DNA from: Paenibacillus silagei
GTDB taxonomy: Bacteria > Bacillota > Bacilli > Paenibacillales > Paenibacillaceae
Direction: 5' to 3'
DNA length: 64,000 nt
NCBI RefSeq assembly: GCF_017874735.1
Contig: NZ_JAGGLV010000008.1
Span: 124,001-188,000, forward strand
Shown: positions 56,273-64,000 of the stretch, in pieces
How positions within the stretch are numbered: the stretch's first letter is position 1
Layout: every line of letters starts with the position of its first letter
The notes under the pieces: model-generated
The model's input: only the letters and a program-made list of their open reading frames with translations
Told to the model about the DNA's origin: nothing
Database searches by the model: none
Program-made: the position numbers and the translations under genes

Positions 56273-58819
56273 ATGTCAGATTTTAATACAGAACATGAGA
56301 ATCAGCCGCTGAACCGGACCCTGTTAAATGAAGCCGGGCTGGACCCCAAGGAACCCGTGGATCTTAATAACTGCGAGAAGGAGCCCATCCATATTCCCGG
56401 ACTTATTCAGCCGCATGGTGTATTGCTGGCCGTAACTCAGGACACAGCTCCTAGGATTGTCCAAGCCAGTCTGAATACGGGTAAGTTATTGGGAACAGCT
56501 GCAGAATCACTGTTAGGAACGCCTATGGCTGACCTGGTAGGCCCGGAGCAGCTGAAGATGCTGCTTGAACGCAGTGTGAATGCGAAAGAAACAGCAGATT
56601 TACAATATATAGTTATAACGATTAAAGTGGCAGATCAGCCGGAGGACTTCTTCTGCATCATTCACGAAAGTGAAGGTCTGATGATCGTTGAACTGGAGCC
56701 TGCCTCCATCGATCAGAGCGACAGCTCCAATGACTTCGACTGGATCCGCACGTTCTTCGGACGGCTGAAGCATACGGCGAACCGTCTCGAAGCCAGCCAG
56801 GCCGCCGCCGAGCAGGTGAAGGAGATGCTCGGTTATGACCGGGTCATGATCTACGAATTCGATGAACAGTGGAACGGCAAGGTGATTGCGGAAGCCAAGG
56901 AAGAAGGTCTGGAACCGTTCCTTGGCCATCATTATCCTGCGTCTGACATTCCGAAGCAGGCACGTGAGCTGTATCTGCGCAACTGGCTGCGGACAATCGT
57001 CGATGTGAACTATCTTCCGGTTCCGATCACCCCGGTGCTGCAGCCGCTTACCGGTAAGCCCTTGAACCTCAGCTTGTCCATCCTCCGTAGTGTGTCTCCG
57101 CTCCATATTGAGTATTTGCAGAATATGGGGGTAGGCGCAACGACCACCATCTCGCTGATCAATAATAACAAGCTCTGGGGACTGATCACCTGTCATCACT
57201 ATTCTCCCAAGTATGTCCCGCACCGTATCCGTAATCTGTGTAATTTCCTGGGTGCCTTCTTCTCGAGTGAGCTGTACCAGCGTCAGCAGCTCGACAATTA
57301 TCAGACGGAGCTGGAGCTGCGGACCAAGGCGATGAGGATTGTCGATATTTTCACAGGTAACGTCAGCTCTTCCCGGGTGATTGAACAGCTCGGCGATGAA
57401 GAGCAGACACTACTGGGGATGATGGAGGCTTCCGGCGCAGCCGTGTGTTATCAGGACAAGCTGATGCTGTTCGGAGTAGCACCCTCCCAGGAGCAGGTGC
57501 GGGAGCTTGCCGGCTGGCTGGCAGGGAAGTCGAAGGATTACACCTACTGCACCTCCAGGCTCAGTCTGGAATATGAATCAGCCAAAGCTTACAAGAATAA
57601 AGCCTCCGGTGTCATCTATCTCGCCCTGACTCCAGGACACCAGAATTACATGATCTGGTTCAGGCCTGAGGTGGTCGAAATTGTGGACTGGGCCGGAGAT
57701 CCGGCTAAGGCCGTCATTCAGGAGAATGACGGACAGCGCCTGTCTCCCCGCAAGTCCTTTGAGAAATGGCGGCAGGTGGTTCAGTCCACCTCACTTCCGT
57801 GGAGAGAGCAGCATCTTAACATTCTGCCTCAGCTCAAATCTATTCTGCGCGGACAGACCGAGAACCAGCTGCGTCAGGCGGAAGAACAGGCCCTGCAGAA
57901 TGCCCGCAGTCTGCGCCACAACGAGCAGCGGTATCTGCAGCTGATGGATCTGTCTCCGGTAGCCTTCTTCATGATTACCGATGATGTGATCGCCTACTGC
58001 AATAACCGTGCAGTGGAGCTGATAGGTGAAGAGAAAGGAAAATCCCTGATCGGGCAGCCGTTCCTGAACTATGTGCAGGAGTCTTACCGGCCAGCCCTGG
58101 AGCAGCACTTCACAGACCTGAGCCAGAATGTGACCCAGTTCGTATCTGATCAGGGACAGTTCGTGAGCAGCGACGGGCAACCGCTGGACGTAAGCCTGAG
58201 TCTGGCTTCGGTCATTCATGGCGGCAGACCATCCATTATGGCGGTGCTTAACACTGGAACCGGTACAGAGGCGAAGGGTGAAGCCTATATGGATGCGGCC
58301 AATCAGATGCAAAGCTATCTGACGACCGATTCACTAACCGATCTGCCGAACCGCCAGGCCCTTGTGCATGAGCTGGATCAGCGCTGGGAGGATACGCTGA
58401 ATACCCGGGAACCCTTGCTGCTGCTGTCGATTGATATCGATGATTTCCATTCCTATAATGCGGTACACGGGCTGAAGGGCGGCGATCTTTGCATCCAGTC
58501 GGTAGCCGATGTACTGAATATCATCAGCATCACGCACGGCACCTTCGTGGCCCGCTTCAGCGGGGCGAACTTCATCCTCACGATGGCGGGTGCGTCCGCC
58601 TCCCAGGCGGAGCAATTAGCCGAGTCCGTCCGTCAAGGTGTCTCCGATCTGCAGATTCCCCGCGACCGCTTTGAAGAGGAAGGGGTGGTCACTGTAAGTA
58701 TAGGCGGCCTGTTGAAGGTACCGGTTCCCTCTGACCGCCCGTCTGACTTCATTGCCAAGGCGGAGAAGGCTCTTTATGAGGCGAAGTTTGCCGGGAAGAA
58801 CCAGGTCGTGTTTTATTAG
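56273..58819 (+). CDS. Bacteriophytochrome with PAS-GAF-PHY-PAS and degenerate GGDEF
   Basis: The 848-residue photoreceptor has the biliverdin-attachment-type Cys34 in NNCEKEPIHIPG, PAS (about 32-140), GAF (about 155-320) with PASDIP at 222-227 and HH at 308-309, and PHY (about 330-510) with the tongue WFRPE at 462. A second PAS (about 570-690) and a GGDEF domain (about 695-845) follow. The cyclase active loop reads SGANF at 763-767 instead of GG(D/E)EF, so diguanylate cyclase activity is unlikely. No histidine kinase or response regulator adjoins. GGAGG precedes ATG 56273. No heme oxygenase gene is nearby. Confidence 0.92.
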   Translation: MSDFNTEHENQPLNRTLLNEAGLDPKEPVDLNNCEKEPIHIPGLIQPHGVLLAVTQDTAPRIVQASLNTGKLLGTAAESLLGTPMADLVGPEQLKMLLERSVNAKETADLQYIVITIKVADQPEDFFCIIHESEGLMIVELEPASIDQSDSSNDFDWIRTFFGRLKHTANRLEASQAAAEQVKEMLGYDRVMIYEFDEQWNGKVIAEAKEEGLEPFLGHHYPASDIPKQARELYLRNWLRTIVDVNYLPVPITPVLQPLTGKPLNLSLSILRSVSPLHIEYLQNMGVGATTTISLINNNKLWGLITCHHYSPKYVPHRIRNLCNFLGAFFSSELYQRQQLDNYQTELELRTKAMRIVDIFTGNVSSSRVIEQLGDEEQTLLGMMEASGAAVCYQDKLMLFGVAPSQEQVRELAGWLAGKSKDYTYCTSRLSLEYESAKAYKNKASGVIYLALTPGHQNYMIWFRPEVVEIVDWAGDPAKAVIQENDGQRLSPRKSFEKWRQVVQSTSLPWREQHLNILPQLKSILRGQTENQLRQAEEQALQNARSLRHNEQRYLQLMDLSPVAFFMITDDVIAYCNNRAVELIGEEKGKSLIGQPFLNYVQESYRPALEQHFTDLSQNVTQFVSDQGQFVSSDGQPLDVSLSLASVIHGGRPSIMAVLNTGTGTEAKGEAYMDAANQMQSYLTTDSLTDLPNRQALVHELDQRWEDTLNTREPLLLLSIDIDDFHSYNAVHGLKGGDLCIQSVADVLNIISITHGTFVARFSGANFILTMAGASASQAEQLAESVRQGVSDLQIPRDRFEEEGVVTVSIGGLLKVPVPSDRPSDFIAKAEKALYEAKFAGKNQVVFY

Positions 58820-58841
58820 TACCATCGTGTATCCAGAGAAG

Positions 58842-58880
58842 AAGCCGGATGAGTCCATATTGGACTTGTCCGGCTTTTTT
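58842..58880 (+). terminator. Terminator of the phytochrome gene
   Basis: AAGCCGGA (58842-58849) and AGTCC pair with GGACT and TCCGGCTT (58869-58876), followed by T residues. Confidence 0.88.
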
Positions 58881-58905
58881 AGATAGAGTTTATATGTTTT
58901 GGGGT

Positions 58906-58963
58906 CCCCGCAAAGTTTTTGAGTCATCACCTACGCTAAAGCTCCACTTTGTGGGGTTATTTT
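58906..58963. repeat. Hairpin element CCCCGCAAAGT...ACTTTGTGGGG
   Basis: CCCCGCAAAGT (58906-58916) pairs with ACTTTGTGGGG (58946-58956) apart from one position, followed by TTATTTTG. The sequence has the look of a recurrent intergenic element, but only this copy is in the window. Confidence 0.5.
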
Positions 58964-59089
58964 GCTGTCCTATTCGTCCAATCCCCCGCAGGTAATCCGC
59001 ATACATTACAGAGTAACCGTTGGTGCTGTCCAGAATCTTGTATACCATCATCCACATGATCCGCATTATCCAGAGCGAGGTGAACCGCA

Positions 59090-59770
59090 TTGTCTGTAGA
59101 GAAGCATACACTGGCGGCAGGAACGCCCTATGCCACACCTTATTATGTCATTAGCAGCGGCGTCCCCGGACCTGTATTCATGATCATCTCCGGTGTTCAC
59201 GGCAATGAGCCGGCGAGCAGCCGTGCAGCGCAAGGCATCGCCAGCCGGCTCAGCCGGGGAGATCTGATGCTGCGCTCAGGGAAGCTGATTATCGTCCCGC
59301 TGGTGAACCAAATCGCACGGCGCAAGGGGATTCGCGGGAATCCTGACCTGAACCGTACCTTCCCGCGCGGACAAGGTGCCCCGGCCCGTCATCCGTTGTC
59401 GGCAGCCGTATGGCAGCTTGCCTTGCGCTACCGCCCTTCGTGGGTGCTGGATCTGCATGAGGCGAACGGGCTGTCCGAGCTGAATTCGAAGCGGGTCGGC
59501 CAGACCCTGATCATCAGCCCGGTCAGCCGGGCGCATGGACTGGCGAAGCAAATTGTGAAGCGGATGAATCAGACGATCACGAATAGAGCTTACCGCTTCA
59601 ACATTCGGCATAGGGAGCGTGCAGGAACTTCCCGGATGGCCTTTCAGCGCCTGCTCGGTGCCCGGGCGGTGACCGTAGAGACCTGCTGGAGCCTGGACTA
59701 TGCCTTAAGAGTAAGGCTGCAGAGTGAGATCGTCTACCACTTTCTGCGGTCTCAGGGGATGATCGGCTAA
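59090..59770 (+). CDS. Zinc carboxypeptidase-like protein (M14/AstE-AspA clan)
   Basis: The 226-residue protein has the M14-type zinc motif GVHGNEPASS (HxxE) near residue 36 and a second metal/arginine block NPDLNRTFPRG near residue 85, then a VLDLHEANG block. The fold matches succinylglutamate desuccinylase/aspartoacylase-like proteins, which release acyl or amino acid groups. Substrate is unknown. It starts with TTG about eight bases after GAGGTGA; no in-frame ATG precedes the fold. It stands between the phytochrome and the GntR operon. Confidence 0.85.
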   Translation: MSVEKHTLAAGTPYATPYYVISSGVPGPVFMIISGVHGNEPASSRAAQGIASRLSRGDLMLRSGKLIIVPLVNQIARRKGIRGNPDLNRTFPRGQGAPARHPLSAAVWQLALRYRPSWVLDLHEANGLSELNSKRVGQTLIISPVSRAHGLAKQIVKRMNQTITNRAYRFNIRHRERAGTSRMAFQRLLGARAVTVETCWSLDYALRVRLQSEIVYHFLRSQGMIG

Positions 59771-59791
59771 TTAAGGGGATGACACAAGGGA

Positions 59792-59834
59792 TTGACACAA
59801 CTGAATATAGTGTATATATTACATATATACACTA
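59792..59834 (+). promoter_or_regulatory. Promoter and YtrA-type operator of the GntR/ABC operon
   Basis: TTGACA (59792-59797) and TATATT (59815-59820) are 17 bp apart. A perfect palindrome with 12-bp arms, TAGTGTATATAT-TAC-ATATATACACTA (59808-59834), covers the -10 and start site. Binding there would block transcription, as for other YtrA-type repressors. Confidence 0.85.
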
Positions 59835-59869
59835 GTTACAACAAACACAAAGGAAGCTGATGCTGCTGC

Positions 59870-60250
59870 ATGAATATTGTGATATCAAGTACATCTGGCG
59901 AACCGATCTACGCCCAGATTGTGGGGCAGGTCCGCCAGATGATTCTCCAAGGCGAGCTACTCTCGGGTACGCCGCTGCCATCGATCCGCTTACTGGCAAA
60001 AGAGCTGCAGATTAGCGTCATTACCACAAAGCGGGCTTATGAGGAGCTGGAGCGGGAGGGGCTGATCAACTCGATTGTCGGCAAGGGATCTTTTGTCTCC
60101 GGGGCCGATCAGGAATATATCCGGGAACAGCGGCTGCGGATGGTGGAGGGCAAGCTGAAGGAGATTATTGACGAGAGCAGACAGCTGGGCATGGAATACG
60201 CTGAACTCGCGGAGATGCTGAAGCTGCTCTATGAGGAGGAACAGGAATGA
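59870..60250 (+). CDS. GntR family regulator, YtrA subfamily
   Basis: The 126-residue protein begins MNIVISSTSGEPIYAQIVGQ, has a winged helix-turn-helix over about residues 10-78 (PLPSIRLLAKELQISVIT) and only a short C-terminal tail, the YtrA layout. It precedes an ABC ATPase and permease and overlaps the ATPase start by four bases. It is the likely ligand of the 12-bp-arm palindrome at 59808-59834. YtrA repressors often respond to cell-wall-active compounds; this one's inducer is unknown. Confidence 0.93.
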   Translation: MNIVISSTSGEPIYAQIVGQVRQMILQGELLSGTPLPSIRLLAKELQISVITTKRAYEELEREGLINSIVGKGSFVSGADQEYIREQRLRMVEGKLKEIIDESRQLGMEYAELAEMLKLLYEEEQE

Positions 60251-61116
60251 GTACTGTAATTGAGCTGAACCATGTAACGAAGAGCTACGACCGTTTTGAG
60301 CTTAAGGATATTTCGCTACCCATCAAGGAGGGTTACATTACCGGGCTGATCGGCCCGAATGGCGCAGGTAAGACCTCAATGATCAAGATGATAATGGGCT
60401 TGATCTCGCAGGACCAAGGGGACATCCGGGTCTTCGGCCAGAACAACCATCATGAGCAGGCAGCGATTCGGGGGCGGATCGGCTACGTCTCGGATGAGAG
60501 CTTTTATTATGAGAATGTGACCGTGAAGCAGATGAAGAATATTATTGCTCCGTTCTATCCAGGCTGGGACAACGATACATATCTGAGATTTCAGGAGCAG
60601 TTCAAGCTGTCGCCGGGTAAGAGAATCAAGGATCTGTCGAAGGGGATGAAGATCAAATTCTCGCTCGCCGTAGCCTTGTCCCATGGGGCTGATCTGCTGA
60701 TTATGGATGAGCCTACTTCGGGGCTTGATCCGATCTTCCGCCGGGAGATGCTGGAGCTGCTCAGTGAGCATATTCAGGATGAGAAGAAGTCGATTCTGTT
60801 CTCGACTCATAACACCACAGATCTGGACCGGATTGCCGACTATATTGTATTTATTAACGAGGGACGGATCATCTTCAATGAAATGAAGGAGAGTCTGAGC
60901 GAGCGCTATTTGCTGGTCAAAGGCGGGAAAGAACTGCTGGACCGGGATGTACGCCAGTGGTTCGTGGGGTTGCGGGAGAACGGGCTGGGATTCGAGGGCC
61001 TGATCAGCAACCGCGCGGAGGGTGAACGTTATTTCAGGGACACCGCAATCTGCGAGACACCTACGCTGGAAGAGATTATGTACTATACGGTAAAAGGGGA
61101 CGAAGCCCATGCATAA
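60247..61116 (+). CDS. ABC transporter ATP-binding protein (YtrB-like)
   Basis: The 289-residue ATPase has Walker A GPNGAGKTS, a signature-position LSKGMKIK and Walker B LLIMDEPTSGLDP, with the H-switch in FSTHNTTDLDRIA. The C-terminal extension of about 60 residues after the nucleotide-binding core is typical of ABC-2 export ATPases. It overlaps the GntR gene by four bases and the permease gene by eight. The partners indicate an exporter; cargo is unknown. Confidence 0.93.
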   Translation: MSTVIELNHVTKSYDRFELKDISLPIKEGYITGLIGPNGAGKTSMIKMIMGLISQDQGDIRVFGQNNHHEQAAIRGRIGYVSDESFYYENVTVKQMKNIIAPFYPGWDNDTYLRFQEQFKLSPGKRIKDLSKGMKIKFSLAVALSHGADLLIMDEPTSGLDPIFRREMLELLSEHIQDEKKSILFSTHNTTDLDRIADYIVFINEGRIIFNEMKESLSERYLLVKGGKELLDRDVRQWFVGLRENGLGFEGLISNRAEGERYFRDTAICETPTLEEIMYYTVKGDEAHA

Positions 61117-61747
61117 TTCCATTGCGTTAATCCGCAAAGACTTCATACTTACCCGGAAGTTCGCTTTGCTGCTGATTCCCTATTTTGTGCTTATGTTATA
61201 TTCCAATGCACAAGCCTATACGGTATTCTCGTTGTTGCCGGCACTATTGTTGCTGATTAACGCCTGTACCATTGATATGCAGCATAACAACCAGAAGTTT
61301 CTGGCCACGCTACCCGTGCCAAGACAACAGCTGATTCAGGCCAAATATATGACGATCATTCCACTCTCGCTATTCAGTCTCATTTGTACCTTAATCATGT
61401 ACTGGATTGCTGTGACGCTGGGCAAGCTGGACGATCCGCTGCGCTGGAGGGAGCTGGGACTGATTACGGCAGTTATCCCGCTGTTAGCCTCTTTCTATCT
61501 CCCGCTGTATTACTGGTTAGGGCAAAAAGGAATGCAGTTCGTCAATGTAGTTTTTATGATGGTCATTATGCTGAGTTTCACTACATTTGGAAGCTTGAAC
61601 AAGGAATTTCCGGCTCTCGCTCAATGGGTTCAGAACGGTAAAATAGAAAATATGCTGCTCTTAGTCATCGGCGTGCTGGCATACCTGATCATTATTTATG
61701 CCTCCTATCTGATTTCGTCGCGAATTTATATGCACAAGGATATTTAG
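61109..61747 (+). CDS. ABC-2 type transporter permease
   Basis: The 212-residue permease has about six hydrophobic segments, starting FALLLIPYFVLMLYSN, with a cytoplasmic loop near residues 60-70 and a final segment LLLVIGVLAYLIIIYASYLI. It is the membrane partner of the ATPase. It is short for ABC-2 permeases but matches the YtrC/D-like or ABC-2 small class. It overlaps the ATPase gene by eight bases. A terminator follows. Confidence 0.88.
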   Translation: MHNSIALIRKDFILTRKFALLLIPYFVLMLYSNAQAYTVFSLLPALLLLINACTIDMQHNNQKFLATLPVPRQQLIQAKYMTIIPLSLFSLICTLIMYWIAVTLGKLDDPLRWRELGLITAVIPLLASFYLPLYYWLGQKGMQFVNVVFMMVIMLSFTTFGSLNKEFPALAQWVQNGKIENMLLLVIGVLAYLIIIYASYLISSRIYMHKDI

Positions 61748-61776
61748 CTTCATTGCCGGTATGAGCTTCATGCCAA

Positions 61777-61826
61777 GAATGACCTCAGCTTCCACCATCC
61801 AGTGGCAGTCTGAGGTCATTCTTTAT
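61777..61826. terminator. Terminator between the ABC operon and the L7/L12-like gene
   Basis: GAATGACCTCAG (61777-61788) pairs with CTGAGGTCATTC (61810-61821), followed by TTTATC; it serves both convergent genes. Confidence 0.8.
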
Positions 61827-61844
61827 CATTCACACATGGTTCAC

Positions 61845-62207
61845 TCAGCGGAAGTTCCCGCTCCGTTCCAGGTTCTCTACGAAGTCCTTGGCTTCCTTGA
61901 GGCCCAGATTCCGCGCTTCGCGCACGACCTTGATTGCCTGGATCTTCTTGCCCTCGGCTATCAGCAGGCGGATTCTCCGCTCGAGGTCCGGTGCCAGCTC
62001 CGGGTTCTGCACGAACATCGGCGCAGGAATATGGCTGGTTCGGCTGAAGGAGGGGTCAGCGGGCATTCCTCCGTAAGGATCTCTTTGATTGAGCCGGGAC
62101 TCTAGCTCATTCACACGTCTCTTCAGACTGAACACACTCAGCATAAGCAATAGCGCCAGCACCAGAGCCAGAATGGCGATGAGATCGATCGTATCCATAT
62201 ATTCCAT
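61845..62207 (-). CDS. Membrane protein with ribosomal L7/L12 C-terminal-like domain
   Basis: The 120-residue protein has an N-terminal helix (LIAILALVLALLLMLSVFSL) followed by a coiled basic segment, a proline-rich linker (about residues 45-70) and a C-terminal part resembling the bL7/L12 C-terminal domain, seen in RLLIAEGKKIQAIKVVREA and LGLKEAKDFVENLE. It is a membrane-anchored relative and not the ribosomal stalk protein. GGAG lies eight bases before ATG 62207; an in-frame GTG at 62213 is excluded. Function unknown. Confidence 0.8.
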   Translation of the reverse strand: MEYMDTIDLIAILALVLALLLMLSVFSLKRRVNELESRLNQRDPYGGMPADPSFSRTSHIPAPMFVQNPELAPDLERRIRLLIAEGKKIQAIKVVREARNLGLKEAKDFVENLERSGNFR

Positions 62208-62380
62208 AGGCACAACTCCTTCCCTAATTATCTACTACCCGTAAGAAGAAAGAATGAACACTTCAGGCCTGATTGTTGATTGTATCCGCTTGGGCGGGAC
62301 CCTACAATGAGTTACAGGAACAGTACACATCTTGCTTCAACGGTACGCGGATTCCCAATTCATCTGGAGGAGTGATCGCA

Positions 62381-63334
62381 GTGAACGAAGCTACACATAT
62401 GAAGGCGATTCGGATACATCAATTTGGAGGGCTAGAAGAGTTAAGGTATGAGGATGCGCCTATTCCCGTTCCCGCAGCGGACGAGATTCTGATTAAGGTG
62501 GCAGGGACCGCATTCAATCAGGCAGATGTCAAAATCCGCAAGGGATACCTGCAAGCTATTTTCCCGCATGAATTTCCTTACATTCCTAACTTTGAGGTGT
62601 CGGGTACGGTGGAGGCAGCCGGAGCAGAGGTTACGGACTTTCAGCCGGGCGACAGAGTCTATGCTGCGCTCGATATGTCCCGGGACGGCGCTGCCGCAGA
62701 GTATGTGGTCACCAAAGCGCGGTATGCTGCGCTGGCGCCAGTCTCCCTGGAGCTATCCGATGCAGCTGCGCTGCCGATTGGTGTCTTAACCGCATGGCAG
62801 GGGTTATTTGATCATGGTAACCTGCCGCAGGGTGGGCGTGTGCTGATTGCCGGAGCCGCTGGCGGGGTAGGCATCTATGCGGTGCAATTCGCCAAGCAGC
62901 ATGGAGCGTATGTTATAGGGACTTCCTCAGCGGCCAGTATGCCGATGCTTCAGGAGCTGGGGATTGACGAGATTATTGATTACACCAAGGAGAGCGTCAC
63001 GGACAAGCTGAAGGACAAGGTGGATCTGATCCTCAATCTGTCCCCTGAGAGCACTGAGGTACTCAACACATGGCTGCCGCTGCTAAAAGAGGGAGGAGCG
63101 CTGATCTCGGCAGTGAATCCTGCGGACGAAGCGCTGGCAGCGCAGCTTGGAGTTAAGGCACACCGGCTGTTTGCACAAGAGGATCGTACGCTGCTGACGC
63201 GGGTTGCAGAGCTGGTGGATGCGGGCAAGCTGAAGCTCTGGATTACTGAGCGTCTGCCGCTGGCCGAGCTGGCTGCCTCCCATGCCATGAGCGAGGCCGG
63301 TAAGCTCCGTGGTAAGGTACTGATTACAATTTAA
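62381..63334 (+). CDS. NADP-dependent quinone oxidoreductase-like MDR protein
   Basis: The 317-residue protein is a zinc-free medium-chain dehydrogenase/reductase of the quinone oxidoreductase branch. It shows EILIKVAGTAFNQADVKIRK, the dinucleotide motif AGAAGGVGIYAVQFAKQHG and a C-terminal LRGKVLITI. GGAGGAG lies nine bases before GTG 62381; ATG 62399 is an alternative start. It ends four bases into the convergent TetR gene, whose product may regulate it. The substrate is unknown. Confidence 0.9.
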   Translation: MNEATHMKAIRIHQFGGLEELRYEDAPIPVPAADEILIKVAGTAFNQADVKIRKGYLQAIFPHEFPYIPNFEVSGTVEAAGAEVTDFQPGDRVYAALDMSRDGAAAEYVVTKARYAALAPVSLELSDAAALPIGVLTAWQGLFDHGNLPQGGRVLIAGAAGGVGIYAVQFAKQHGAYVIGTSSAASMPMLQELGIDEIIDYTKESVTDKLKDKVDLILNLSPESTEVLNTWLPLLKEGGALISAVNPADEALAAQLGVKAHRLFAQEDRTLLTRVAELVDAGKLKLWITERLPLAELAASHAMSEAGKLRGKVLITI

Positions 63335-63933
63335 GCCTTCGCGATCAGAGTCGACTGCATGAATAAGACCTCATTATAGATCACCGCCAGCTCCTCCGGA
63401 GTATAAGGCATCCCGCTGTGCAGCCATTCTTCCGTAATTCCGAGGAAAATAGACGCCGAATGCGCAGCGAGATACTCTGGAGGAACCGCCGGGTGTTCGG
63501 CAAATACGCCATTCATCTCCAGCTTCCGGTAGAAGCTGCGTTTGACAACCTCCTTGAATTGCCCCGGAAATACCGCGTCCCCTTTAGCCCCGAGAAATAA
63601 CCGGAGCCGCTCGCCGTGCTGCTGCAGATACTCAAGAATATGCACCAGAGGCGGATAGGGTATGCCCTTCAGATAATGCTCCGACATCTCTTCGCGTACG
63701 ATTTTGACAACCATCACCTGCTCCAGACCTGTCAGTATTTCCCGCTGCAGCTGCTCCAGCAGATCGTATTTATCTGTAAAATGCAGATAGAACGTTCCCC
63801 TGTTAATATGTGTTCTAAGCGCCAGCTGGCGTACGCTCACCTTGTGAAATCCTTCCTGCTCCATGAGCTGGAGGAAGTTATCCTCGATCAAAGCCCGGGT
63901 TCCCGCTGACATCATTTCATGTATTTCCGCCAC
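63331..63933 (-). CDS. TetR/AcrR family regulator
   Basis: The 200-residue protein has an N-terminal helix-turn-helix (about residues 10-58) with VRQLALRTHINRGTFYLHFTDKYDLL, split here as LALRTHINRGTFYLHF for the recognition helix region, and a C-terminal TetR_C domain. AGAGGTG precedes the GTG start. It converges on the oxidoreductase gene with a 4-bp overlap. Ligand is unknown. The remaining 67 bases to the window end hold no identified feature. Confidence 0.9.
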   Translation of the reverse strand: MAEIHEMMSAGTRALIEDNFLQLMEQEGFHKVSVRQLALRTHINRGTFYLHFTDKYDLLEQLQREILTGLEQVMVVKIVREEMSEHYLKGIPYPPLVHILEYLQQHGERLRLFLGAKGDAVFPGQFKEVVKRSFYRKLEMNGVFAEHPAVPPEYLAAHSASIFLGITEEWLHSGMPYTPEELAVIYNEVLFMQSTLIAKA

Positions 63934-64000
63934 GCTGCGCCCACCTCTTCTGTTACATGCTGAATATCAAACACTATCTTTTAAAAATAGGATATTTTCA

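Overview
The window reads as a chromosomal segment of a Paenibacillus-type Firmicute. The support is indirect: strong AGGAGG-type ribosome binding sites with some TTG and GTG starts, a B. subtilis-type preQ1-I riboswitch, YtrA-type GntR and KtrB/TrkH genes, and sugar ABC loci that each carry their own YesM/YesN-like two-component pair and no ATPase. Most genes are moderately GC-rich. AT-richer pockets lie at about 15.7-18.9 kb and 42.7-44.5 kb. No rRNA, tRNA, insertion sequence or CRISPR array was seen.

Layout. 0-5 kb: murB, a small unknown gene, a ZIP metal transporter and the preQ1-controlled queF-queC-queD-queE operon. 5-10 kb: VanW-domain protein, zinc alcohol dehydrogenase, DMT exporter, methyltransferase and a LysR regulator. 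10-14 kb: pstS-pstC-pstA-pstB phosphate uptake operon with a repeated hairpin leader before pstS and before pstB. 14-19 kb: an autoregulated metallo-beta-lactamase-fold/TetR pair, then a SufR-like regulator divergent from an MFS-HxlR-IscA-HesB cluster. 19-29 kb: two tandem M29 aminopeptidases, KtrB-type potassium channel subunit, VOC and GNAT proteins, CNNM/CorC protein, DUF1836 protein and a NiaP-like MFS transporter. 30-36.6 kb and 44.5-51 kb: two parallel sugar-uptake loci, each binding protein, two permeases, sensor kinase and AraC-type response regulator. Between them, at 37.3-42.6 kb, is a three-gene operon of a TerB_N/TerB_C protein, a BrxD-like P-loop ATPase and an Lhr/BrxHI-like helicase. 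51-56 kb: DUF2441 protein, GNAT, glutamate racemase, GrpB and C45 hydrolase. 56-64 kb: bacteriophytochrome with a degenerate GGDEF domain, zinc carboxypeptidase-like protein, YtrA-GntR/ABC operon, an L7/L12-like membrane protein, an MDR oxidoreductase and a TetR regulator.

The most interesting unit is the TerB-ATPase-helicase operon. It carries BREX-related motor proteins without any BREX core gene and sits in a repeat-rich stretch between the two sugar loci. Its composition fits a DNA-processing or defence module, but its function is an inference. Other points worth attention are the paired pst leaders, several families of dispersed intergenic repeats (two with the same forward-forward-reverse-reverse geometry), the phytochrome, and small genes of 40, 56 and 58 codons.
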